A stretch of 64,000 nt of DNA from Sandaracinaceae bacterium (GTDB taxonomy: Bacteria > Myxococcota_A > Polyangia > Polyangiales > Houyiibacteriaceae): positions 744,001-808,000 of the forward strand of contig JADJJE010000001.1 in the NCBI GenBank assembly GCA_016706685.1, in the 5' to 3' direction. This document shows, one piece after another, positions 52,522-60,310 of this stretch (its first letter is position 1; the number at the start of each line of letters is the position of its first letter). A program made the translations under genes and the position numbers. The notes under the pieces were generated by a model. That model had not been told where the DNA came from. It worked only from the letters and a program-made list of their open reading frames with translations, and made no database searches.

Positions 52522-53979
52522 ATGCGCACGCTCGGTCGCATCACCCGCATCGACCGGCCGAGCGCGGCGCTCTTCGCCTTCTCGTTGCGTGGCCACGGCG
52601 ACGCGGAGGTGCTGCTCTTGGGGACCCGTGCGCCCGCCTGGGGTGCTGGGCTCGTGCCCACGCGGCCACGGGGCGCTCCGGCCGACGCGCTGACGCAGGG
52701 GCTGCGACGGCGCCTCGAGGGGGCCGAGGTGCTCTCGGTGGAAGAGACCCCCAGCGGCCTCGCCGTTCAGCTGCGGCTGGCCGAAGACCCCGCCCCGACG
52801 GCACAGCCCACGGGAGGCCCTTCGCCTGCGGGGGCACCGGACGCCGACATCAGCAGCCCCGTCAGCGCATGGCTGCTCGTGAACCGCGAGCGGGGCGCCG
52901 TCACCCTCCTGGTGGATGGTCAGCCCGTGCTGGTCACCCACCCTGGTGTACCTGCCGGGGAGCCCCCGACTCCCACCGACGACGCCCGGCTCTCGCGCGC
53001 CGAGCTGGTGGTGCATGGCCCCCTCCTGTTGCGTGCGGAGGCCAGCGAGCTGCTGACCAGCGCCCGGCGCTCACTCGGCACGGCGCTCGCCCGGACCCTC
53101 AAGCGCCTGACCCGCAAGCTGCACGCCATCGAGGCGGACGCCGCGCGGGCCGACCACGCGCCACAGCTGAGGCTCGACGCCGACCTGCTGCTCGCTCACG
53201 GCCATCAGGCGCAGCGCGCTGCAGATGGGACCGGCTGGGTGATGGCGCAGGACTGGAGCGCGGACCCACCCGTCGAGCGGCGCATCCCCCTCGAGCGCGG
53301 TGAGCGACCGGCCGATCGCGCGGCCCGGCTCTATCACCAGGCGCGGCGCCTCGAGCGTGGGGTCAAGGTGGCCGAGGAGCGTTGGCTCCTGGCCGAGGCC
53401 CAGCTGGGGCAGGTACGGGAGCTTGCCGCGGGCTGCGCCGCCGCCACCACGCTGGCCGAGCTGGACGCCATCGCCAAGACGGCGCTCGGGCTGGGCATCC
53501 GCGAGGTGGACGACACCGCCCCGTCGGCGGTGGGTCGCGCCAGCCCGGCGAAGCGCCGCCCAACGAACAAGGCGGATCAAGAGCGAAACCCGTTTCGCCG
53601 CTTCGTGTCCAGCAGTGGTCACCCCATCTGGGTGGGCCGCTCCGCCCGCGAGAACGACGCGCTCACGCTCCACCATGCCAAGCCGTATCACGTGTGGTTG
53701 CACGTGGAGGGCCGGGCCGGCTCACATGTGATCATCCCCTTGATACGCGGCGCCGAGCTCCCGAGCGATCTCCTGATCGATGCCGCCCACCTGGCCGCGC
53801 ACTCCAGCGATGCGCGAGACGAGTCGCTCGTGGAGGTGATCTACGCCGAGCGCCGTCACGTGGTGAAGCCACGTGGATACCCTGCTGGGGCCGTGCGCGT
53901 GGACCGCCGCAAGACGCTGGCCCTGCGACAGGAGCCCGCGCGCCGAGACGCATTGCTCGCGGGCGAACGGCGCGTCTGA
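52522..53979 (+). CDS. NFACT-domain protein (RqcH/FbpA-like)
   Basis: This 485-residue protein has the C-terminal third as a clear NFACT-R RNA-binding domain: NPFRRFVSSSGHPIWVGRSARENDALT, HVWLHVEGRAGSHVII, VEVIYAERRHVVKPRG and KTLALRQEPARRDALL. The middle is a coiled coil (LARTLKRLTRKLHAIEADAARA; LERGVKVAEERWLLAEAQ). This is the RqcH/NEMF order, whose function is to add alanine tails to nascent chains on stalled 50S subunits. The N-terminal NFACT-N region is recognisable but divergent, and the Asp-Arg pair needed by RqcH for tailing is not evident. Ribosome rescue is therefore inferred, not shown. It is followed by a strong terminator at 54001. Confidence 0.85.
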   Translation: MRTLGRITRIDRPSAALFAFSLRGHGDAEVLLLGTRAPAWGAGLVPTRPRGAPADALTQGLRRRLEGAEVLSVEETPSGLAVQLRLAEDPAPTAQPTGGPSPAGAPDADISSPVSAWLLVNRERGAVTLLVDGQPVLVTHPGVPAGEPPTPTDDARLSRAELVVHGPLLLRAEASELLTSARRSLGTALARTLKRLTRKLHAIEADAARADHAPQLRLDADLLLAHGHQAQRAADGTGWVMAQDWSADPPVERRIPLERGERPADRAARLYHQARRLERGVKVAEERWLLAEAQLGQVRELAAGCAAATTLAELDAIAKTALGLGIREVDDTAPSAVGRASPAKRRPTNKADQERNPFRRFVSSSGHPIWVGRSARENDALTLHHAKPYHVWLHVEGRAGSHVIIPLIRGAELPSDLLIDAAHLAAHSSDARDESLVEVIYAERRHVVKPRGYPAGAVRVDRRKTLALRQEPARRDALLAGERRV

Positions 53980-54000
53980 GCGATCCCACAAGACGATCAA

Positions 54001-54040
54001 GAGCGCCCCGACGAGGGAATCGTCGGGGCGCTCTTTGTTC
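54001..54040 (+). terminator. Strong intrinsic terminator after the NFACT gene
   Basis: GAGCGCCCCGACGA (54001-54014) pairs perfectly with TCGTCGGGGCGCTC (54020-54033) around a GGGAA loop, followed by TTTGTTCT. A 14-bp GC-rich stem directly before a T-run is a textbook rho-independent terminator. Confidence 0.92.
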
Positions 54041-54206
54041 TGCCTCCCACCGGGCGGCCCTTTCAGCGGACTCCTTCGGAACCTAGTGGTTCGTCGGGTG
54101 GTGCGCTGTGGGGCTTGGCATCGGCGGGGGCTCCACAGATGGGGTGGTTACGCGCGGCGTTCCCGCGACGCGGACACCCAACTCATGGGGCGCCCGCCGA
54201 GAACTC

Positions 54207-54494
54207 TCAGGCAGCCGGAGCGGCCGGAGCAGCCTTAGGGGCAGCCTTCTTGGCGGCCTTCTTCGGAGCAGCCTTCTTGGCGGCCTTCTTCGGAGCAGCC
54301 TTCTTGGCGGCCTTCTTCGGAGCAGCCTTCTTGGCGGCCTTCTTCGGAGCAGCCTTCTTGGCGGCCTTCTTCGGGGCAGCCTTCTTGGCGGCCTTCTTCG
54401 GGGCAGCCTTCTTGGCGGCCTTCTTCGGGGCAGCCTTCTTGGTGGCGGCCTTCTTGGGGGCAGCCTTCTTAGCGGTCGTCTTCTTGGTAGCCAT
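54207..54494 (-). CDS. Histone H1-like Lys/Ala/Pro-repeat protein
   Basis: This 95-residue protein, MATKKTTAKKAAPKKAATKK followed by AAPKKAAKK repeats, is about half lysine and alanine and has no hydrophobic core. It resembles eukaryotic H1 C-terminal tails and bacterial H1-like (HctB/AlgP-type) nucleoid proteins, which bind and condense DNA through disordered basic tails. It lacks any globular DNA-binding domain. The start is supported by a GGAGGAGG ribosome-binding site 6-8 bp upstream and a promoter at 54534. The coding sequence is built from near-identical 27-bp repeats (separate entry). Confidence 0.9.
   Translation of the reverse strand: MATKKTTAKKAAPKKAATKKAAPKKAAKKAAPKKAAKKAAPKKAAKKAAPKKAAKKAAPKKAAKKAAPKKAAKKAAPKKAAKKAAPKAAPAAPAA
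54241..54429. repeat. Seven tandem 27-bp units inside the H1-like gene
   Basis: The plus-strand unit GCAGCCTTCTTGGCGGCC followed by TTCTTCGGA or TTCTTCGGG is repeated seven times without indels (9 codons, AAPKKAAKK). Four copies end in A and three in G, the only difference. A divergent eighth copy lies at 54430. Confidence 0.95.
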
Positions 54495-54533
54495 AATAGG
54501 ACCTCCTCCAGATGGGGTCAGCAGAACAAACGT

Positions 54534-54563
54534 ACCGTATTGTCACGTCACGTCATGTGTCAA
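54534..54563 (-). promoter_or_regulatory. Promoter of the H1-like gene
   Basis: Minus strand: perfect -35 TTGACA (54558-54563), 18-nt spacer, -10 TACGGT (54534-54539). The spacer contains ACGTGACGTGAC, a direct repeat that may be an operator. The start codon is 40 bp downstream, after a strong ribosome-binding site. Confidence 0.6.
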
Positions 54564-54574
54564 GCACAACCGCA

Positions 54575-54730
54575 CATAATTTATACATAACTTTGTCTCT
54601 TTTGACCGAGAAAGGGGGCCAAATAGGGAATAACATCTCGAAATCATTCGATTTTACGAAATCGTCGCAAAAGTGAAAATTCCATCCACTTTTTGCGATC
54701 CAGGGGCTTGCCGCCGATCCGCCGCGCGCG
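54575..54730. other. AT-rich intergenic region with hairpin
   Basis: This region is much lower in GC than the rest of the window. It contains the inverted repeat TCGCAAAAGTG (54665-54675) / CACTTTTTGCGA (54687-54698) with an 11-nt loop, and direct CGAAATC repeats at 54633 and 54656. It lies between the divergent H1-like gene and the OmpA lipoprotein gene; a nucleoid-protein or regulator binding region is plausible. Confidence 0.5.
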
Positions 54731-54760
54731 TTGACAGCGCCGATCTCGGCCCGGTAGGGT
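54731..54760 (+). promoter_or_regulatory. Promoter of the OmpA-family lipoprotein gene
   Basis: Perfect -35 TTGACA (54731-54736), 18-nt spacer and -10 TAGGGT (54755-54760), 20 bp before the ATG at 54781. GGAGAAG precedes the start. Confidence 0.55.
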
Positions 54761-54780
54761 GCGGCCAACTGGAGAAGCCC

Positions 54781-55614
54781 ATGTCCGCTACCCCTCGCTC
54801 GCACCGCCGCCTCCCTCCCCTCGCTCTGTGCCTGTCTCTGGGGCTGGCCGCCGCCGCCACGGCCAGCTGCGGGCCCTCGCAAGAAGACCTGGACGCCGAG
54901 CGCGCTCGCGTCCGAGAGCTGGAGTCGGCCCTCGAGACCGCGAACGGGCAGCGCGCCGAGGTGGACGCCCGCTTGGCCGCCCTCGGCGAGCAGAACACGG
55001 AGCTGGCCCAGCGGTTGCGCGCTTTGGGGCAAAACGTCGAGGAATTGGAGGGCGAGCGCTCCACCTTGGCGGCCAACCTGGCCGAGACCCGCCGGGCGCT
55101 CGAGGAGCTCCGTGAGCGTGAGCGTCAGGCCCAAGCCCGTGTGGCCACCTTCCGCAGCCTGATCGAGCGCTTCCGGTCGATGATCGAGAGCGGCCGGCTG
55201 CGGGTGCGCATCGTGCGCAATCGCATGGTGGTGGAGCTGCCCACCGGCATCTTGTTCGACTCCGCCAGCTCCGAGCTGAAGGAAGAGGGCCTCGCCACCC
55301 TGAACGAGGTGACGAGCGTCCTCCGCGAGATCGACAACCGCGAGTTCCAGATCGCAGGCCACACGGACAACCTGGCCATCCGCACGCGGCAGTTCCCGGA
55401 CAACTGGGCGCTGTCCACGGCCCGCGCCGTGACGGTGGCGCGACACATGATCACCCAGGGGGTGCCGGCCAACCGCATCTCTGCCGCCGGACACGCGGAC
55501 ACCCAGCCCATGGCGTCCAACGACGACGAGGCCGGGCGCGCGCTGAACCGCCGCATCGAGATCGTGCTGCTGCCCAACCTGGACGAGCTGCCGGATCTCA
55601 CCTCTCTCGAGTAG
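54781..55614 (+). CDS. OmpA-family lipoprotein with coiled coil
   Basis: This 277-residue protein has signal PPLALCLSLGLAAAATASC with lipobox TASC. Residues 38-140 are a long coiled coil (ELESALETANGQRAEVDARL; LEELRERERQAQARV). The C-terminal OmpA domain (about 150-265) has ILFDSASSELKEEGLATL, the peptidoglycan-binding IAGHTDNL and LSTARAVTVA, and ends with NRRIEIVLLP. The NxxxxxxR-type DAP-binding residues (ALNRRIEI) are present. It tethers the outer membrane to the wall, the coiled coil probably spanning the periplasm. The ATG at 54781 is at the signal peptide and under its own promoter. Confidence 0.92.
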   Translation: MSATPRSHRRLPPLALCLSLGLAAAATASCGPSQEDLDAERARVRELESALETANGQRAEVDARLAALGEQNTELAQRLRALGQNVEELEGERSTLAANLAETRRALEELRERERQAQARVATFRSLIERFRSMIESGRLRVRIVRNRMVVELPTGILFDSASSELKEEGLATLNEVTSVLREIDNREFQIAGHTDNLAIRTRQFPDNWALSTARAVTVARHMITQGVPANRISAAGHADTQPMASNDDEAGRALNRRIEIVLLPNLDELPDLTSLE

Positions 55615-55623
55615 CCCCTGAAA

Positions 55624-55674
55624 CTGAACCGCCGTTCAGCTTCGGTTGACGAAGCCCGCGTGGTCGCGTAGTAT
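55624..55674 (+). promoter_or_regulatory. Promoter and adjacent palindrome of the CarD gene
   Basis: -35 TTGACG (55646-55651), 17-nt spacer, -10 TAGTAT (55669-55674). Six bases upstream is the perfect inverted repeat CTGAAC-CGCC-GTTCAG (55624-55639), which also follows the preceding stop codon by 9 bp and could be an operator or a weak terminator. The transcript would have a leader of about 155 nt. Confidence 0.6.
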
Positions 55675-55835
55675 TGGCCGGCTTCAGGTCCGAGTTCGGG
55701 CTTGAGGACACGCATCCGGCGCGCTCGTCAAGCTGACGAGCCGCTCAGACGCGGCCGCGTGGTTTGGTCGAGGCGACCCCTTCGCTCGGTCGCGCACCTC
55801 GCGATCACCGACGATTCATTGTTGAGGGAGTCCTC

Positions 55836-56360
55836 ATGCAGACGCAGCACCAGTTCAAGGTGGGCGACAAGGCCGTGTATCCCGCCCGCGGAGTGGCCGA
55901 GATCGTGGCCATCGAAGAGCGCGACATCGGCGGCAACAAGATGCAGTTCTACATCCTGCAGATCCTCGGGAACGACCCGAAGAGCGCTGCAGGCGCAGAC
56001 AAGATCATGGTGCCGGTCAGCAACGCCAAGAACGTCGGGCTCCGCTCGCTGCTCTCGGAAGAGGACATCACCGACATCTTCGAGATCCTGAACGAAGAGC
56101 CGGTGGCCTTCGACAACCAGACCTGGAACCGCCGTTACCGGGGTTTCATGGACAAGATCAAGACCGGTTCCCCCTTCGACGCCGCCGAGGTCATGCGCGA
56201 CCTCTACCGGCTGCGCTGCGAGAAAAACCTGTCGTTCGGCGAGCGCCGCATGCTGGAGACCGCCCGCAACCTGATCGTCAAGGAGATCTCGGTGGCCCGC
56301 GGGCGGGACGAGGAAAAGATCACGGCGGAGATCGAGTCGATCTTCGACGAAGCGGTCTGA
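55836..56360 (+). CDS. carD: CarD/CdnL-family RNA polymerase-binding regulator
   Basis: This 174-residue protein begins MQTQHQFKVGDKAVYPARGV. The N-terminal Tudor-like RNA polymerase beta-subunit-binding domain (to about residue 68) is followed by the compact helical C-terminal domain (NRRYRGFMDKIKTGSPFDAAEVMRDL; SFGERRMLETARNLIVKEIS). The length and absence of an AT-hook tail make it CdnL, the essential form in Myxococcus that stabilises open complexes at rRNA promoters, and not the longer CarD proper. The ATG at 55836 follows GAGGGAG. A hairpin terminator follows the gene. Confidence 0.94.
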   Translation: MQTQHQFKVGDKAVYPARGVAEIVAIEERDIGGNKMQFYILQILGNDPKSAAGADKIMVPVSNAKNVGLRSLLSEEDITDIFEILNEEPVAFDNQTWNRRYRGFMDKIKTGSPFDAAEVMRDLYRLRCEKNLSFGERRMLETARNLIVKEISVARGRDEEKITAEIESIFDEAV

Positions 56361-56364
56361 GCAC

Positions 56365-56382
56365 CCTGGCCCCCGGGCCAGG
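56365..56382 (+). terminator. Hairpin after carD
   Basis: CCTGGCCC-CC-GGGCCAGG, a perfect 8-bp stem 4 bp after the stop codon, followed by TGACGATTCTTCC. Intrinsic termination is plausible, with a modest T-run. Confidence 0.55.
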
Positions 56383-56692
56383 TGACGATTCTTCCACCTC
56401 GGCCTACATCCGCTCCGCGGGTTCGTATATCCTGCGGCCGCGAGATGGTTGATCCTCATACCGGCGTCGATGTGACGGGCAGCGTGCGCGCTCCCGGCCG
56501 TGCAGCGGGCAACACGCCCAGCAACGCGGCGCTTCGGGGTACCCCAATGGCCATTCGGTCACGTGGGGCCCGGCACGCGACGACCTCGCAACCGTTCCAC
56601 TCCTCGCGACGGCGGTCCAGCTCGCATGAGCCCCCGGCGCGCTTACCACGACGCTCATCGTCCCATCCCGAGCGTCCCCCAAAGGTCTCTGC
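56383..56692 (+). other. Long leader upstream of the RNase E/G gene
   Basis: 310 bp without a supported gene. Short open frames here lack ribosome-binding sites and conserved motifs. TATATC near 56427 might be a -10 box but has no good -35. RNase E genes in other bacteria carry long 5' leaders used for autoregulation by mRNA cleavage; that this leader does so is inference. Confidence 0.4.
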
Positions 56693-58264
56693 ATGGCGAA
56701 CAACAGTCTGCTCATCAACGTGGACATCGGTGAGACGCGGGTCGCGCTCATCGAAGACGGGATCCTCGGCGAGCTCTACGTGGAGCGAAAGCGGGACCGC
56801 TCCCCGGTAGGCAACATCTACCTGGGACGAGTGACGCGCGTGCTGCCCGGCATGCAGGCCGCGTTCGTGGACGTGGGCCTCGACCGGGCAGCCTTCCTGC
56901 ACGTGGAAGATCTCCTGCCAGCCTCCGACCCGACCGCCCGCACCTCCTCGGACGAGGACGAAAGCGACCTACTGGACGCCGACGACGTGGACGCGAAGGG
57001 GCCGGAGGGGCGCAACCGGCAGAACGCCGCGGCCAACAGCCAGCGCGTATCCCGCAGCACCCCCATCCGCGAGGTGGTGCGCGAGGGGCAGAACATCCTG
57101 GTGCAGGTGTCCAAGGGGCCCATCAGCACCAAGGGCGCGCGCGTCACGGCGCACGTGGCCCTGCCAGGTCGCTACGCCGTCTACATGCCCACCATCGACC
57201 ACGTGGGCGTGTCGAAGCGCATCGGCAAGGACCAGGAGCGCAAGCGCCTCAAAGAGGTCATCGACGCCATCAAGCCGCCCGAGGGTGGCGTGGTGGTGCG
57301 CACGCTGGCGGCCGGGCTCACCAAGAAGAAGCTCAAGTCGGACATCGGCTACCTGGTGAAGGTCTGGGAGAAGACCACCGAGAAGCAGAAGACCGTCAAG
57401 CGCGCCCCCACGCTGCTCTACGAAGAGCCGGACATCATCCTGCGCACTGCGCGCGACATGTTCACGGAGGAGATCAGCGAGATCATCATCGATGATCCCA
57501 AGGAGTATCAGCGCCTCAAGGAGTTCCTGGAGCTGTTCCTGCCGGAGCGCGCCGGGGACGTGCGGCTCTACGAGGGCGACGACCCGCTGTTCGACGAGTA
57601 CGGCGTGGAAGAAGAGATCACGCGTGCCCTGTCGCGCAAGGTGCCGCTGCCCTCGGGCGGCTACCTGATCATCGACCAGGCCGAGGCGCTCACCGCCATC
57701 GACGTGAACACGGGGCGCTTCACCGGTAAGGGCAAGGACGTCGCCGAGACCATCTTCCAGACCAACCTCGAGGCCGTGAAGGAGATCGCGTATCAGCTGC
57801 GCTTCCGGAACATCGGCGGCATCATCGTGCTCGACTTCATCGACATGGAGAAGGCCGCGCACCGGGACAAGGTCTACAAGGCGTTCCTCAAGGCGCTGAA
57901 GAAGGACAAGGCCAAGACCACCGCCGTGCGCATCAGCGAGCTGGGCCTGGTCGAGATGACCCGCAAGCGGACCCGCGAGTCGCTGGGCCGCACGCTCTAC
58001 GAGCCCTGCTTCTTCTGCGACGGCACCGGCCAGCTCATGAGCAAGACCACGGTCTGCCACGAGATCTTCCGGCAGATGCGGCGCGAGAAGGACGCCCTGC
58101 CCGGCTACAAGATCACCATCAGCGCCCACCCCGCGGTGTGCGACCTGCTGGAGCGCGAAGAGAAGAAGGCGCTCGAAGAGGCGGCCAAGCGGCTGCAGCG
58201 GCGCATCGTGCTGCGGCCTCGCCGCGACTACCACCTCGAGCAGTTCGACCTGGCCGCAGACTGA
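56693..58264 (+). CDS. rng: Ribonuclease E/G family endoribonuclease
   Basis: This is a 523-residue enzyme, MANNSLLINVDIGETRVALI. The S1 domain (GNIYLGRVTRVLPGMQAAFVDVG) contains an acidic insertion of about 50 residues (SDEDESDLLDADDVD). The catalytic DNase I-like domain has the magnesium-binding Asp residues in LTAIDVNTGRFTG and GGIIVLDFIDM. The zinc-link CFFCDGTGQ follows, and the protein ends after the small domain without the long disordered tail of RNase E. By length it matches RNase G or the short RNase E of many bacteria, and it acts in rRNA processing and mRNA decay. Confidence 0.94.
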   Translation: MANNSLLINVDIGETRVALIEDGILGELYVERKRDRSPVGNIYLGRVTRVLPGMQAAFVDVGLDRAAFLHVEDLLPASDPTARTSSDEDESDLLDADDVDAKGPEGRNRQNAAANSQRVSRSTPIREVVREGQNILVQVSKGPISTKGARVTAHVALPGRYAVYMPTIDHVGVSKRIGKDQERKRLKEVIDAIKPPEGGVVVRTLAAGLTKKKLKSDIGYLVKVWEKTTEKQKTVKRAPTLLYEEPDIILRTARDMFTEEISEIIIDDPKEYQRLKEFLELFLPERAGDVRLYEGDDPLFDEYGVEEEITRALSRKVPLPSGGYLIIDQAEALTAIDVNTGRFTGKGKDVAETIFQTNLEAVKEIAYQLRFRNIGGIIVLDFIDMEKAAHRDKVYKAFLKALKKDKAKTTAVRISELGLVEMTRKRTRESLGRTLYEPCFFCDGTGQLMSKTTVCHEIFRQMRREKDALPGYKITISAHPAVCDLLEREEKKALEEAAKRLQRRIVLRPRRDYHLEQFDLAAD

Positions 58265-58313
58265 TGCGGCACGGCGGATTGACGACACCCGAGAGATCTC
58301 CGAGCCTTACCCC

Positions 58314-58739
58314 GTGAGCATGAGCACCCGTCCCCCTCCCGCTGCGACCGATGGCTCGGACGCCGCGCGGCGCGAACAGCGCGTCACCATCAACAAAGAG
58401 TTCGAGTCCTTCGACGCGTTCGTGCACGAGTACGTCACGAACATCTCGCGTACGGGAGCGTTCGTTAAGTCCCAGAGCCCGCTGGCCATCGGCACGCTGG
58501 TGGACCTGCGCTTCACGGTGTTCATGGACGACGTCGAGACGATTCAGGGCGTGGGCGAGGTGGTGCGCGTGCAAGACGACCCGCCCGGCATGGGCGTGGT
58601 GTTCCGCGAGCTGAACCAGTACTCGCAGCAGCTCATCGGCCGGCTGCTGACGCTGCCCCGGCCGCCTGCGCCGGTCACCACACCGCCGCCGGCCTATACG
58701 GGCGAGGACGCCGACCCTGGAGACGAGAGCACCGGATGA
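58314..58739 (+). CDS. PilZ-domain protein
   Basis: This 141-residue protein has RREQR (the RxxxR of PilZ) followed, 28 residues on, by NISRTGAFVKS (the [D/N]xSxxG motif), both needed for cyclic-di-GMP binding. The rest (VGEVVRVQDDPPGMGVVFREL) matches the myxobacterial single-domain PilZ group (TIGR02266-type). The start is a GTG at 58314 or the in-frame ATG at 58320. The C-terminus is a Pro-rich, acidic tail. The stop overlaps the next gene (ATGA), so the two are coupled. It follows the RNase E/G gene by 49 bp. Confidence 0.9.
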   Translation: MSMSTRPPPAATDGSDAARREQRVTINKEFESFDAFVHEYVTNISRTGAFVKSQSPLAIGTLVDLRFTVFMDDVETIQGVGEVVRVQDDPPGMGVVFRELNQYSQQLIGRLLTLPRPPAPVTTPPPAYTGEDADPGDESTG

Positions 58740-59212
58740 GCCAGCCGCGGGACGCAGCAGGCCCTCGAGGCACGGCCACCGTTCGAGGCCGGCGCGTGGC
58801 GGAGCTCACGGACGCCGAGCTCGAAGCCGAGGCTGCGCTGCGCCGCAAGGCTCGCGAGCGGCAGGCGTCGCGCGCGGGGGCGCCGTCCGCGGCCAGCGCT
58901 GCCGGAGCGGGGGCCACCTCACCGGTGGCCAAGGCGAGTGTCGCGAACACCCCGCAAGGCGCGCTGGACCCGCTGCCTCCTGGCCGCGTGCTGCTGCGCC
59001 GTGAGCTGGAGCAATACCTCGCCAACCTGGAGCTGCAGCCGGGTGCCACGCTGGACGCCGTGCGCGAGCAGTACTTCAAGCTGCGCGAGCGCTACGACCC
59101 GAAGAAGCAAGCCAGCGACGAGAAGCGCCAGGTGGCGCAGTCTCTGGTGGACCGCTTGATGCGCGCTTACGAAGCCGTGACCGCGCACTACGAGGCCAAG
59201 GGCCAGACCTGA
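58736..59212 (+). CDS. Protein with degenerate J-like domain
   Basis: This 158-residue protein has an N-terminal half that is basic/Ala-rich and probably disordered. The C-terminal 70 residues (LEQYLANLELQPGATLDAVREQYFKLRERYDPKKQASDEK...LVDRLMRAYEAVTAHYE, quoted in parts) follow the helix pattern of DnaJ J-domains, with YDPKK in the place of the HPD loop. Loss of HPD means it is unlikely to stimulate Hsp70. It is translationally coupled to the PilZ gene (4-bp overlap), so it may act as its output partner. The J-like assignment is by pattern and length only. Confidence 0.6.
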   Translation: MSQPRDAAGPRGTATVRGRRVAELTDAELEAEAALRRKARERQASRAGAPSAASAAGAGATSPVAKASVANTPQGALDPLPPGRVLLRRELEQYLANLELQPGATLDAVREQYFKLRERYDPKKQASDEKRQVAQSLVDRLMRAYEAVTAHYEAKGQT

Positions 59213-59242
59213 GAGAAGGCGGGCTCTCCGGCCCGGCTAAGA

Positions 59243-59269
59243 ATTCGACACGATCGACACATTCGACAC
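59243..59269. promoter_or_regulatory. Three direct 9-bp repeats before a kinase gene
   Basis: ATTCGACAC, GATCGACAC and ATTCGACAC lie head to tail (59243-59269), then GGTGTC-TG-GCACC (59278-59290) forms a small dyad. They lie 34 bp upstream of the kinase start. They look like an operator array; no core promoter could be assigned. Confidence 0.4.
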
Positions 59270-59302
59270 CCGTGGGGGGTGTCTGGCACCATGGGGGTCT
59301 AG

Positions 59303-60292
59303 ATGAACAGCGGGGACGAGAAAGACGTCGAGCGCAGCGCGACCCCTTCGTGGGGCATGCGTCGGCCGACGCCCGCGATGGGCCTCGCCACGGCAGACCT
59401 CGGCGCGCACACGTCGGCGGGCTTCCGCCAAGCGCAGGCGCGCATCGGCGAAGTGCTGGGCAAGCGCTACGAGCTGCTGAGCGTGCTCGGCGCCGGCAGT
59501 GGCGGCTCCGTGTTCCGCGCGCGCGACGCGACCACCGGCGTGGAGGTGGCCCTCAAGCTGCTGCACGAGAAGCTGAAGGGCTCTGCGCTCGACCGCCTGC
59601 GCTTCGAGCGCGAGGTGGCGGCGGCGTCCACGGTCCATCATCCCAACATCGTGCGCATGCTGGACCGCGGGCTCGAGCCCGACGGGACGCCCTATCAGGT
59701 GCTCGAGCTGTTGGACGGCCGCGCGCTCGAGGCCGCTGGTGAAGACGGTCCACTCGAGGTGGCCGCCGCTGTGGACGTCACGCGCCAGCTGCTGGCCGCG
59801 CTGTCTGCGGTGCACCTGCATGGCTACGTGCACCGCGACGTGAAGCCCGAGAACATCTTCCTGACACGCAGCCCCGACGGGCTCCTGCAGGTGAAGCTCA
59901 TCGACTTCGGGGTGGCCCGGCTGCTCGAGGAGCCACTCAACGGGTCCATCACGGACGACAACATGGTGGTTGGCTCGCCGTCGTTCATGAGCCCCGAGCA
60001 GGTGTCCAACGACCACCCGCTGTCGCCCGCCACCGACGTCTGGCAGACGGGCGCGGTGCTGTTCTACATGCTGGCGGGGCGGCCGCCGTTCCAGGACTCG
60101 AACCTGAGCAAGCTGCTGGTGCGCATTGCGCGCGAGCCTGCGCCGGCCATCGCCAACTACCGCCCGGACTGTCCGCCATCGGTGGCCGCCATCATCGCGG
60201 GGGCGCTGCGGCGCAACCCCGAGAACCGCTACCCGGACGCGCACCACATGTCGGTGGCGCTGCACAAGGCGGCGAAGGAAGCGCGCCTGTAG
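59303..60292 (+). CDS. Ser/Thr protein kinase, soluble
   Basis: This 329-residue protein has a PknB-like kinase domain from residue about 50 to the end: GAGSGGSVFRA, VALKLL (Lys), HRDVKPEN (His177-Arg178-Asp179), DFGVARLL, SPSFMSPEQ and TDVWQTGAVLFYML. The N-terminal 45 residues are polar and unstructured. There is no transmembrane segment or C-terminal sensor, so it is cytoplasmic and probably driven by upstream partners or autophosphorylation. The stop is 19 bp before the convergent pyrophosphatase-like gene. Confidence 0.92.
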   Translation: MNSGDEKDVERSATPSWGMRRPTPAMGLATADLGAHTSAGFRQAQARIGEVLGKRYELLSVLGAGSGGSVFRARDATTGVEVALKLLHEKLKGSALDRLRFEREVAAASTVHHPNIVRMLDRGLEPDGTPYQVLELLDGRALEAAGEDGPLEVAAAVDVTRQLLAALSAVHLHGYVHRDVKPENIFLTRSPDGLLQVKLIDFGVARLLEEPLNGSITDDNMVVGSPSFMSPEQVSNDHPLSPATDVWQTGAVLFYMLAGRPPFQDSNLSKLLVRIAREPAPAIANYRPDCPPSVAAIIAGALRRNPENRYPDAHHMSVALHKAAKEARL

Positions 60293-60310
60293 CTCGCGCG
60301 CGCGGCCGGC

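Noticed and set aside
54241..54429. Regular repeats considered as a CRISPR array
   Set aside because: The 27-bp units abut with no spacers and lie in frame within a coding sequence.
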